Positions 34,454 through 42,369 of a DNA stretch of 64,000 nt are shown piece by piece (within the stretch, counting starts at the first letter, position 1; the number at the start of each line of letters is the position of its first letter). A program made the translations under genes and the position numbers. The stretch spans positions 496,001 to 560,000 of the forward strand of contig NZ_FOZE01000003.1 in NCBI RefSeq assembly GCF_900113225.1, written 5' to 3'. The notes beneath the pieces are model-generated. The model was given only the letters and a program-made list of their open reading frames with translations. It was not told the DNA's origin and ran no database searches. Source of the stretch: Mitsuaria sp. PDC51. Its GTDB lineage: Bacteria > Pseudomonadota > Gammaproteobacteria > Burkholderiales > Burkholderiaceae_C.

Positions 34454-36262
34454 ATGAGATTCAAAAATATCTCACGATGGAAGATCACAGATGAAGTCCA
34501 TGGCCTCCTATTTTTTGCGCAAAGGCTAGACGAGCTTCTTTGGGATTTTACATTGGACACTCACAAGCCAATGTCTCTGAATGCGCCATTCTTATGTGAA
34601 GAGGCGCTGGAAATAGTATCAAATATTGAAAAGAACCTTATCGAGCCAGCGAACTTAAAGCCTGTTCTTGAAGAGTTGATTTGGAGTGTTCAGCGCGACT
34701 CAATTGCCAAAAAACTTCTAGATCTGCCAATCGAAAAGTACATTGACATGTCAGACGACAGCAAACTGGCAGAAAGGAAGACAAAGCTTAGTGCACTTAG
34801 GCGAACGCTTGACCCTCACAGATATTTGCATAGCTGCTTTGATGAACTATCTAGCAGCGTCAAGGAATGCGAGAAAAAGAGAATTGATCACGCCGCAAGG
34901 ACAATGGTGACCACTCTCATAAATATCGGAGTAAGTAAACAGAGCCTCTTGGCCCGAACAAGCGATTTCTTCTTTGGCTCGACTGGCAATTCACTGGAAC
35001 GAGCAGAGCAAGTTGATGACTTTCTAAAGCTCCTATACCCGTTCTTACATCAATGCACGGTCTACTTTGTGGTCAATGATCTTATTAAGACCGTGGAGGA
35101 ATCGTTAACAGCATTTCGCATTGAAATTGTCGACGAGCTGCCTGCGGGAATTCTTTCATTGCAACAGCAGACTCCTGACTTTGTCGCCGGCTCAGGCGAA
35201 TGCTACGTCTCTGTCGGACCACTTAAGGCGCATGACCCGTACTCCGCTCAGGAGGAGGGCGCTAACAGGCTCGACATGCTGAGTGATTTATTTACGGTGT
35301 TTTATCATCAGAAGAAAATTACTTGGAAAGAGGTCGCACTGGTCGAGCAATGCTGCACTGACTCCCCAGTCGCCACAAAGCTAAGCAAAGGGCCAATGCG
35401 AAAGCCGTTTGATTTGAGGCCCGAAAAGGCGTCAAAGGAATTGAATCGCCTTTTGCGCAATTTATCCATCAGGGGCTCAAGCCGAGATCGCTTCAATCGA
35501 GTTGCTGATCTTCATGGCATTTGCGTTGCAAGCGATGTAATTGACAATCAGCTTGTGACCCTATGGACCTCGCTGGAAACGCTCATTCCGTCTACAACGG
35601 GCGGCTCAAAGATCGTCAACATCCTTGATGCAACGACGCCGTTTTTGATGGAATCCTATATCCGAAGGCTTGTCCAACGCTTCACTCACGATTTAATTTC
35701 GTGGAATCGGTGGGCGGCTAAGCGAATCCTGGATAAGGTGCCCGATGTTGCGGGGCCTAGTACCGTACATCGCGCCTTAGCTTTGCTATCGGTCCAAAGT
35801 AATCTGGAACTGCGCAAAAGGCTTTATGCCGAGCTAAGAGATTTCCATCTCCTTCGATATCGTGCCTTTCAGCTTTCAGAAACACTTTGTTCACCCGAAA
35901 AAATTCGTTCCCAAATGGCATTGCATGAAGCCAAGGTACAGTGGCAAATTAGGAGAATTTATAGAACTCGAAATCTGCTAGTCCACTCCGGCATGCGTCC
36001 AACCTACATACACACATTGGTTGAAAATGCGCATGACTACCTTGATCAGATGTTGTTTGCCGTTATGAAGCTTTCGTGTGGTGAGTATCGCGCCGCTACG
36101 CTTGAGGAGGTATTTGAGCTTGCAAAGGTGCGCTACAAGAAGTTTCAACAACAGTTGGCAGAATTGTCAATTGTCACTCCTGCGTCTGCGGCATTTCTGT
36201 GTAATGAATTTGACAGTTTGGCCGATTTCACGGACGAATCATGGGAGCCTCGCAAATCGTAG
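34454..36262 (+). CDS. HEPN-motif protein of foreign composition, possible phage-defence RNase
   Basis: This 602-residue protein is mostly helical and unrelated in base composition to its neighbours (visibly A+T-rich, many AAA/AAT/TTT codons). Near the C-terminus it has the HEPN ribonuclease signature R-x4-H in IYRTRNLLVHSG (Arg506, His511), preceded by the segment NQLVTLWTSLETLIPST. Both features recall single-gene abortive-infection proteins such as ApeA, whose HEPN domain cuts RNA. I cannot identify the N-terminal 400 residues. It has its own ribosome site and a gene-free tail of 830 bp after it, with no partner gene. Defence function is inference from the motif plus signs of transfer; a transport or regulatory role cannot be excluded. 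Confidence 0.7.
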   Translation: MRFKNISRWKITDEVHGLLFFAQRLDELLWDFTLDTHKPMSLNAPFLCEEALEIVSNIEKNLIEPANLKPVLEELIWSVQRDSIAKKLLDLPIEKYIDMSDDSKLAERKTKLSALRRTLDPHRYLHSCFDELSSSVKECEKKRIDHAARTMVTTLINIGVSKQSLLARTSDFFFGSTGNSLERAEQVDDFLKLLYPFLHQCTVYFVVNDLIKTVEESLTAFRIEIVDELPAGILSLQQQTPDFVAGSGECYVSVGPLKAHDPYSAQEEGANRLDMLSDLFTVFYHQKKITWKEVALVEQCCTDSPVATKLSKGPMRKPFDLRPEKASKELNRLLRNLSIRGSSRDRFNRVADLHGICVASDVIDNQLVTLWTSLETLIPSTTGGSKIVNILDATTPFLMESYIRRLVQRFTHDLISWNRWAAKRILDKVPDVAGPSTVHRALALLSVQSNLELRKRLYAELRDFHLLRYRAFQLSETLCSPEKIRSQMALHEAKVQWQIRRIYRTRNLLVHSGMRPTYIHTLVENAHDYLDQMLFAVMKLSCGEYRAATLEEVFELAKVRYKKFQQQLAELSIVTPASAAFLCNEFDSLADFTDESWEPRKS

Positions 36263-37092
36263 CCGGGACTGGTCGATGGTGATTAAGTGCAAGTATTCAA
36301 AAACCAGGTGGGCTGGCCAGATGCCACTATGGGCAGTCAAGCATCACCTTTCGAGAATCGCAGGCGGTCGAGTTACACAATATCGTGGCCGTTGGCTGCG
36401 ATCATCGATATCAAGCGTCGGGTTGAAGAGTGGCGCCGCAGTGGCCGCGTGCATCGGCAGGTTTCGCGTCCACACCCGTCGCTTGTCGCCGGTATGTCCC
36501 TCGGACCAGTTGTTGCGGCCGCCAACATTGGCCGCCTTTGATCCAATGCCTCTGACCGGTCTAGAGCTGAGCTTCGGGTTCGCAGCGGGACCTATCGACT
36601 GCACGACCTAGCGCCGATCATCAGGTCTTGGGCTGCTCGTTTCCAACCTAGACTGACTCCGGCGGTCGATATGCCTCGGTTGCGAGCCTACGCATCGGCC
36701 CCTCGCATGTATGCAGTCGACGTCACTAAATGGCCGGTCTAGAAGTCCAAGCCAACAGCCAAACCGCCCGCGCGCAGCCGTCCGCTTTTGGCCGGAGTAG
36801 TCGCTGCGCCCCGCGGCGAACGTCTCACATCAGCCTAAAGCAGCAGTCAGCCGCCGAGTGGCAGCTCCGCAGCGGAAGTGGACATTAGCGACGCACAGTC
36901 GCACCGCTTGGGTCACATGCCAGAAATGAGCCCCTTCACGTCATCAAGCAACACGCGAGAGAACGCCTCCACCTCTCTTGGCCCGACAAGACCATCGTCG
37001 ATTAAACAGCAACTCGGATCGAGCTCGCGGCGAGGGGATCGCAGACGACGGGGCCGTTCGTCGTCCTGAATGCTTTCATCCGCGTCTAACGC
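36263..37092. other. 830-bp region without a recognisable gene
   Basis: Short open frames occur on both strands but none has a ribosome site, coding-like periodicity or familiar motif. Composition is intermediate between the low-G+C HEPN gene and the host. It reads like decayed accessory DNA. No transposase fragment, terminal inverted repeat or tRNA is visible. Confidence 0.4.
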
Positions 37093-37842
37093 TCACCGAG
37101 TTTGACGCCCCGTCTTGTAGATCTGGTCCAGGCTGTTGTCCGAGTCCTCGGTCTTGATCAGCTCGGTGCGCGAGCGCGTGTCGTCCGCGCCGTTGCCGAA
37201 CTCGATCAGCGAGCGGGAGAAGAAGGCTTGGCTCGGCGTATCGCCGGCCACGCAGCGCGCGCTCATCAGCACTTTCTCCGGATTGAGCACTGCCACGCCG
37301 GCGCCGTGTGGACAGCTGCCACCGACGCACTCGGTGAGCAGGTAGCGAATGTCGCCTCGGTTGAACCAGAGTTGATGCACCGACGCGCCCGGTGCCGCTG
37401 GCGATACGGTGGCGCCAAAACGCTTGCCGTTGTCGGCCGTGGCGACATATTCCAGTTCCACCTTCTTCGCCGTGCCGTAGCGGTAGGCCAGTTGCTTCGC
37501 GGCCGGGCCGGCTTCGGGCTTGGCACACAGCGAGACGATCTTGGTCGCTGTCGGGCAGGAGAAGGCGACCACCTCGTCGGCCTGGCACAGCGTGCCGCTG
37601 GACTGGGCGTTCCCTGCGGCTGAAGCGGTCGAGCCGGATGTGCCTCCAGACGCGCCGCCGGAAGTCCTCGGAGTCTCCACCGTCCCGGAAGCGCAAGCTG
37701 ACGTGCCGGACGCAATGCTCAGCAGCGCCGCCAGAAGGTAGTCGCGTGCTTTGTCGTGCCATCCACCGCAGAGATGGGGAAGGCCACGGCCGTCATTCGA
37801 AAGCCCTGTGAGCGGTCTTGAAGTGGGTACGTCGTTGTGCAT
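37093..37842 (-). CDS. Hypothetical secreted or lipoprotein-like protein
   Basis: This protein has 249 residues from the ATG at 37842. A hydrophobic stretch followed by a small-residue/Cys site (YLLAALLSIASGTSACASG) looks like a signal peptide or lipobox, but it lies about 45 residues in, so the true start may be later or the N-terminus may be altered. A Gly/Ser/Thr linker follows, then a domain with several Cys (LCQADEVVAFSCPTATK, ECVGGSCPHGAG) that could form disulfides. The family is unknown to me. It faces away from the ComJ-like gene. Confidence 0.55.
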   Translation of the reverse strand: MHNDVPTSRPLTGLSNDGRGLPHLCGGWHDKARDYLLAALLSIASGTSACASGTVETPRTSGGASGGTSGSTASAAGNAQSSGTLCQADEVVAFSCPTATKIVSLCAKPEAGPAAKQLAYRYGTAKKVELEYVATADNGKRFGATVSPAAPGASVHQLWFNRGDIRYLLTECVGGSCPHGAGVAVLNPEKVLMSARCVAGDTPSQAFFSRSLIEFGNGADDTRSRTELIKTEDSDNSLDQIYKTGRQTR

Positions 37843-38004
37843 GGCTCTCGGAGTGAAGACTGGGCTTCGCAGCGGAATCGGACATCTGATCGCGACCATC
37901 GCGAAGGACGATGCCCAGCCAGACACTGAAGTCAATGTATGGCAGCTTTCGGAGTCGCGGGCTGGCATAGTCAGCGAGTTGCAGATCGCAGGCCGCAAGA
38001 ACGT

Positions 38005-38484
38005 ATGCCGCTCCTTCATCGTGCCTCCCTTGTCGTCTTTGCCGACTACTTTCAGTTCTACATTGCCAGCGTTGGAGCGAACTGGTCGGCTCCTGAGGAC
38101 TGGTCGGACGACGACCTACGCAATGGTGGCAAGGTGACAGAGTCGGTCGTGGCTATAGCGCCGGTCAGCAACATGGACGTCCCCGTCGAAGTTGAAGTTT
38201 TCACAGAGGAGCAGACCATTGACCTTGGGTCGTTCGATCACGCCTTCTCATGCTCACTGCGCCTTGAGACAGGGCATCTGCAACTCCACGAATGCACCGG
38301 CCCAGAGCGGCTTTTCCTTTCGGTATCCGCCGGAGACTACCAAGTCGTTGTGCTGTTCAGTGGTCTCGAGCGAATAGGAGCGCACGGCCTGGCAGGTAAG
38401 GACTCTTACAAGATCGCCCTTTGGCCAGGCTCACCGCAAGATTTCAAAGTCCTCAAGCAATGGACAGGCGATTGGCGCAACTGA
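38005..38484 (+). CDS. Conserved hypothetical protein, ComJ/immunity-like
   Basis: This 159-residue, probably beta-rich protein has the pattern VVFADYFQFYI, PVSNMDVPVEVEVFTE, FDHAFSCSLRLETGHLQL, GDYQVVVLFSGL and SYKIALWPG. This resembles a widespread small family that I loosely associate with ComJ-type nuclease inhibitors and immunity proteins. No cognate nuclease is next to it, so an orphan immunity gene is possible. An upstream in-frame ATG at 37939 would add 22 residues; the conserved pattern begins just after 38005. The assignment is tentative. Confidence 0.5.
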   Translation: MPLLHRASLVVFADYFQFYIASVGANWSAPEDWSDDDLRNGGKVTESVVAIAPVSNMDVPVEVEVFTEEQTIDLGSFDHAFSCSLRLETGHLQLHECTGPERLFLSVSAGDYQVVVLFSGLERIGAHGLAGKDSYKIALWPGSPQDFKVLKQWTGDWRN

Positions 38485-38660
38485 CTCTTCGTGACGCAGC
38501 GTTGAATGCCGCTGGGTGGGCTCAGGGCCGAGGGGACCTCCTGACGATTCGATCTCCGGATCAGAACTTCGAGGCGGTGCTTCGCGAGGTCGACATTGAC
38601 GGATCGATCATGGTGTCTCAACCGTACGAAATCCTGATCCGCCCGATCAGCAATCGCCCG

Positions 38661-39080
38661 TCAACCTCGCTGACTCGCGAACGTCCCGCGGAACTCCACT
38701 GCCGCGTCCTCTCGGGTATTGACCTCCAGCATCACGCCTCCCGGCATCCAGCAGAAGAAGCGCGAGCCGCGCACGTGCGTGATCAGCGCGGTCTCCATGC
38801 GGATGCCCGCCGCGAGCATGTCGGCATGGATGCGCTCGAGGTCCGCGCGCGTCGCCACTTCGACGCCGACATGGAAGTTGCGCGGCCAGGTGCAATCGCG
38901 GTCGCGGCCGTCCTCGATGACGATGTCGAGCTGGTCCTTCTTGACGATGCGGCTGTGGCCGAAGACGGCCACGGAGAAGCCGAGGAAATGCTCGAAGAAC
39001 GCGGCCGTCGCGGGAGCGTCGGGGGAGGGGAAGCTGAGGTGGTTGAAAGTGGAACGAACCGTGGTGGAGTGCGTGGTCAT
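38661..39080 (-). CDS. VOC-family (glyoxalase-like) protein
   Basis: This 139-residue protein has the vicinal-oxygen-chelate fold: STFNHLSFPSPDAPATAAFF, a His/Asp-rich middle (RNFHVGVEVATRADLERIH) and a C-terminal strand with FFCWMPGGVMLEVNTRED. Metal ligands are plausible at the first His, the middle His and the late Glu. The start at 39080 (MTTHSTTVRS) was chosen over an upstream ATG by fold. It is convergent with the ComJ-like gene. Substrate unknown. Confidence 0.82.
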   Translation of the reverse strand: MTTHSTTVRSTFNHLSFPSPDAPATAAFFEHFLGFSVAVFGHSRIVKKDQLDIVIEDGRDRDCTWPRNFHVGVEVATRADLERIHADMLAAGIRMETALITHVRGSRFFCWMPGGVMLEVNTREDAAVEFRGTFASQRG

Positions 39081-39296
39081 TGCAATGCCTATGCGCAAGC
39101 CGGCGCGACGCTGCTGCGTCGGGGAACCGGCGGGGTTGCGCGTTGGCTGACGTAAACGCTTACGGCTCGGTGCAGGTCATGGCGATGACTGCGAAGCGGG
39201 CGCGATCGTAGGGGCGAGCCGCGAGGACGGTCAAGCGGCTTGGTGCAAAGGACCGGCGTCGCGTGGGGCCATCGACGCAGGCTCCGTGTTCATCGA

Positions 39297-39899
39297 TCAC
39301 TTCGCTCGCGCGGTCCGGAATGTGATCGACCACCGCAGCCGCTCGACCGGCGCGACGCTGTGCTGCCACGCCCAGCGCGAAGGACCGCGCAGCGCGTAGA
39401 TCGACCGCGGCTCGACGGTGAGCTTGAGGACGTCCGTCCGCTTGGGCGCATCGGGCGGGTAGGGGCGGAATCGCAGCGTCGCCGGAGCGCCGAGCGACAC
39501 GCCGAACACGTCCTCGAAGTCCGGCACGTCGCGATGCCAGCCGAGCGGCGTGCCGGGCGCGTATTCGGCGACCAGCGTGTGAACGAGGGCATCCGGTGCG
39601 ATTCCCGCCCATTGCGCGACGCGCTCGCGCAGGGGATGCAGCGCTTCGATCAGCGGCTGCGCGGGGCGCAGGCGGTTGGCGTCGTAGTCGAAGCTGCCGC
39701 CATAGCTGACGACACGGCGGCGCGCGGTGTATTGCTTGTACTGCGCCGCTTCAAGCGGCAGCGTGCCGATGAGCGCGATCAGCGCGTGCTCCTCGTCGGG
39801 CGACAGGAAGGCGGACTGATAACGCATGCCGCCGGGCAGGGCATCGGCCGGCGGATCGAAGTCGTCGAAGAGGGAGGGCTGATCGGCGCTGGGAGACAT
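39297..39899 (-). CDS. AlkB-like alpha-ketoglutarate-dependent dioxygenase
   Basis: This 200-residue protein belongs to the AlkB family, which removes alkyl lesions from DNA or RNA with Fe(II) and 2-oxoglutarate. Iron ligands are in LGWHRDVPDFEDV (H-x-D) and WQHSVAPV, and the 2OG-binding Arg pair is in RLRWSITFRT. The substrate-side motif RRRVVSYGGSFDYD is family-like. The start MSPSADQPSLFDD at 39899 follows family convention. It is shorter than E. coli AlkB and more like the AlkB2/3-type proteins common in proteobacteria. Confidence 0.9.
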   Translation of the reverse strand: MSPSADQPSLFDDFDPPADALPGGMRYQSAFLSPDEEHALIALIGTLPLEAAQYKQYTARRRVVSYGGSFDYDANRLRPAQPLIEALHPLRERVAQWAGIAPDALVHTLVAEYAPGTPLGWHRDVPDFEDVFGVSLGAPATLRFRPYPPDAPKRTDVLKLTVEPRSIYALRGPSRWAWQHSVAPVERLRWSITFRTARAK

Positions 39900-40034
39900 G
39901 CGGCCGAGTATTGCAGGAAGACTTCCGCACCGTCTCGGAAGCAGCGCGAAGACAGCAACCATCCGGTCCTCGCGATGGGCCGCCGGGTGAGGCTTCGCCG
40001 TTGACGCTGTTGACGCCGTGCAGCGTGCGTGGGG

Positions 40035-41288
40035 TCAGCCGGACAGGGTGCCGGACAACTGCCGCAGTATGTCGTCGCTGCCACGCACGCTCGCCAGGCG
40101 CGCCGTATAGCCCTCGACGAAACCCTGCTTCATCTGCGCCGCGACCTTCTCCGCCGCGGGCGCTCCGTATCGCGCCACCAGCACCGTGCGCAGGCTGCCC
40201 AGGAGACTGTCCAGATCCCACTTCACGTGGCCGATGTCGCCCAGCTTCAGGTCGTCCACGTCGACCAGCCCGACCACGCCATCCATGGACAGCATCAGGT
40301 TGGAGGCATTGAGGTCGCCGTGCACCAGGTACGAACCGTCCTTCACGTCGTTGCGCTCGATCGGCGCGACATGGAATGCCGCGATGCGCCAACCCAGCCC
40401 GCGGGCGGCCCCTCGTAGCCGCTCGACGGGGAGGTCCTGCACTTCCAACGCCGCATTCAGCGACATGACCCCATGCGCCTGGTAGGTCGCGAGACCGAAG
40501 GAGAGCGGTCCTTCCTGGATCTCCTCGAAAGCGAGGGGAATGCCGATGTCGATCGGGGCGCCTTCATCCGGGTCAATGAAGCGCTCGCGAAGCGCGGGGA
40601 CGCGCGTCGCCGCGCCTGCCGCTGCGGGCAGGCCCTTCGAGAGCACCTTGATGACGATGGCCGCCGCGTCCTTCGCTTGAACGCGATAGATCCCGCAGTT
40701 GTTCTTGCCCTCCTTGGCCAGCGTCTCGATCTCGGCGCCCGGATACTTCTCTCGCACCCGTCGTTCCCCCGCCGACCGGATCCGCGCCAGTCGTTCCTCG
40801 GGCCCGAGCTCGACCACCTGGTGCTGCAGGACGTAGGCGTCGAACTGCTGCTTGAAGGTGGCGAAGTCGGCGGCGCCGTTCGCGCCGGTGTTGACGGCGC
40901 GACTGCGGCTGTCGTAGGTGTAGCCAGCGCCTGCCAGGAAGTCGATGAAGAGGTGCTGACGCGGCCCTGCGAGTTGCAGTTGCCCGACCTGGGGGAAGCT
41001 CAGCGTGAACTGAGCCCGCTGCACGACGGCCCCCACCGTTCCCGTTGAAGCGACTGGCAGGGCACGCTCGGCGCGTTGGGGCACGCGCAGCGGCGGACTG
41101 AGCAGCCGATCGATCTGCTGCTGTTGCGCCCGGATGCGCGGGCTGGCGTCGACTTGGCGCTGAAGGGCGTTCTGCCGAGGCAGTGCGCCCGGGGGGCGAG
41201 CTGGCGTGGCGCTTGGCGGGCTTCGGCTCGCCGCGCGTTCGGCACGTTCGGTATCTCGGGCGATCGACGCCGCAACCTTGGCTTGCAT
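40035..41288 (-). CDS. Kinase-fold (APH-like) protein with eCIS-toxin-like leader
   Basis: This 417-residue protein has an N-terminal region that is Arg/Gln/Pro-rich and contains QRQVDASPRIRAQQQQIDRL and, a little later, GAVVQRAQF. This resembles the leader (VDASPR...Q...VVQR) that precedes DUF4157 cores in proteins loaded into extracellular contractile injection systems. The C-terminal half has a protein-kinase/aminoglycoside-phosphotransferase-like active site: LVHGDLNASNLML (His323, Asp325, Asn330) and GLVDVDDLKLGDIG (Asp343/Asp345). A candidate ATP-lysine region is IYRVQAKDAAAIVIKVL. No membrane segment is seen. The start is ATG at 41288; an upstream TTG is also open. The kinase-like fold is well supported; delivery by an injection system is inference, as no such genes are in the window. 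Confidence 0.72.
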   Translation of the reverse strand: MQAKVAASIARDTERAERAASRSPPSATPARPPGALPRQNALQRQVDASPRIRAQQQQIDRLLSPPLRVPQRAERALPVASTGTVGAVVQRAQFTLSFPQVGQLQLAGPRQHLFIDFLAGAGYTYDSRSRAVNTGANGAADFATFKQQFDAYVLQHQVVELGPEERLARIRSAGERRVREKYPGAEIETLAKEGKNNCGIYRVQAKDAAAIVIKVLSKGLPAAAGAATRVPALRERFIDPDEGAPIDIGIPLAFEEIQEGPLSFGLATYQAHGVMSLNAALEVQDLPVERLRGAARGLGWRIAAFHVAPIERNDVKDGSYLVHGDLNASNLMLSMDGVVGLVDVDDLKLGDIGHVKWDLDSLLGSLRTVLVARYGAPAAEKVAAQMKQGFVEGYTARLASVRGSDDILRQLSGTLSG

Positions 41289-41377
41289 CACCAAAGGATG
41301 CGGACGCTACGCCTGCGCGGCCATCGGTGGCAGGCGGAGTTTCCGCTTCAGCATTGCGGAGTCGGCGGCAGCGCCAA

Positions 41378-41908
41378 TCAGCCGCCCAGGTAGTTGTCCT
41401 TGACCCGGATGTAATGCTCGGCGGAGTACTTCAGGTAGGCGATCTCCTCGGCCGTCAGCTCGCGCACCGCGACCGCCGGCCGGCCGATGTAGAGGTGGCC
41501 GCTCTTGAGCACCTTGCCCGGCGACACCAGGCTGCCGGCGCCGATCATCACGCGGTCCTCGACGACCACGTCGTCCATCACGATCGAGCCCATGCCGATC
41601 AGGCACTCGTTGCCGATGCGGCAGCCATGCAGGATGACCGAATGGCCCACCGTCACGTGGTCGCCGATGATCAGCGGCGAGCCCTCCGGCTTCTTCGCCG
41701 ACTTGTGCGAGACATGCCCCATCGTGAAGTCCTGGATGTTGCTGCCGGTGCCGATGACAATCCGGTTCACGTCGCCGCGCAGCACGGTGTTGCACCAGAC
41801 GGAGCTGTCGGGGCCGATCGTCACGTCGCCGATCACCTGCGCGGAGTCGTGGATGAACACGCGCTCGGCAACGTCCGGCGAGGTGGAGAGGTAAGAGGAC
41901 AAGGGCAT
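41378..41908 (-). CDS. Gamma-carbonic anhydrase family protein (YrdA/PaaY-like)
   Basis: This 176-residue trimeric left-handed beta-helix protein is built of hexapeptide repeats (VIGDVTIGPDSSVWCNTVLRGD, VGHSVILHGCRIGNECLIGMGS with intervening repeats). Zinc-site His residues sit in FTMGHVSHKS and TVGHSVILHGC, as in gamma-carbonic anhydrases. The C-terminus YLKYSAEHYIRVKDNYL is typical of the subgroup. The ATG at 41908 overlaps the start codon of the divergent plus-strand gene within the four bases CATG. Confidence 0.92.
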   Translation of the reverse strand: MPLSSYLSTSPDVAERVFIHDSAQVIGDVTIGPDSSVWCNTVLRGDVNRIVIGTGSNIQDFTMGHVSHKSAKKPEGSPLIIGDHVTVGHSVILHGCRIGNECLIGMGSIVMDDVVVEDRVMIGAGSLVSPGKVLKSGHLYIGRPAVAVRELTAEEIAYLKYSAEHYIRVKDNYLGG

Positions 41909-42344
41909 GGCGGATGGCGTCGGGAAACGGAAGAAGAAGGCGATTGTGGCGGCAGGCGGCGAGGCTGCGCCCGCGCCCGCCAGGAAGGTGAAGACGGCCG
42001 CTGCACCCAAGGCGCCGCGCGAGAAGCGCCATCACCACCACGTCTACGTCGTCGAGCTCGCGGACCAGGTCTGGAACGAGCCGCGCTTTCGCAAGGCCAA
42101 CCCGGACTACCGGCTGGGCATGCCCTTCGTCTACGTCGGCATGACGGGCCTCGATCCCGACCTGCGCTTCGACAAGCACAAGGCCGGCATCCAGGCCAAC
42201 CGCTTCGTCTTCGATTACGGCCTGCGCCTGCTGCCGCGGCTCTATGAGGTCTACAACCCGATGCCCTACGAGGCCGCGCGCGAGATGGAGGTGGAACTGG
42301 CCATCGGCCTGCGCGAGGCCGGCTACGGTGTATGGCAGGCCTGA
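41907..42344 (+). CDS. GIY-YIG-like small basic protein
   Basis: This 145-residue protein has a Lys/Ala/Pro-rich N-terminus (KRKKKAIVAAGG) and a His run, followed by a compact domain: HHVYVVELADQVW, then PFVYVGMTGLDPDLRFDKHKAG, which recalls the GIY-YIG core (tyrosines, Gly-Met-Thr, distal Arg, His). A late Glu-rich helix (ARE-MEVELAIGLREAGYGV) could supply the metal-binding Glu. Nuclease activity is possible but unproven. Its start codon overlaps that of the divergent carbonic-anhydrase gene, so its promoter would lie inside that gene, unless the true start is further downstream. Confidence 0.65.
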   Translation: MADGVGKRKKKAIVAAGGEAAPAPARKVKTAAAPKAPREKRHHHHVYVVELADQVWNEPRFRKANPDYRLGMPFVYVGMTGLDPDLRFDKHKAGIQANRFVFDYGLRLLPRLYEVYNPMPYEAAREMEVELAIGLREAGYGVWQA

Positions 42345-42369
42345 GCCTGTTGCGGTACAGCGCGCAGGC

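Noticed and set aside
36263-37092. Several 60-180 codon frames after the HEPN gene
   Set aside because: No ribosome sites, no family motifs and overlapping frames on both strands; better described as gene-free decayed DNA.
39160-39612. 150-codon minus-strand frame overlapping the AlkB-like gene
   Set aside because: Arg-rich frame-shifted shadow; the AlkB reading frame has the metal and 2OG ligands.
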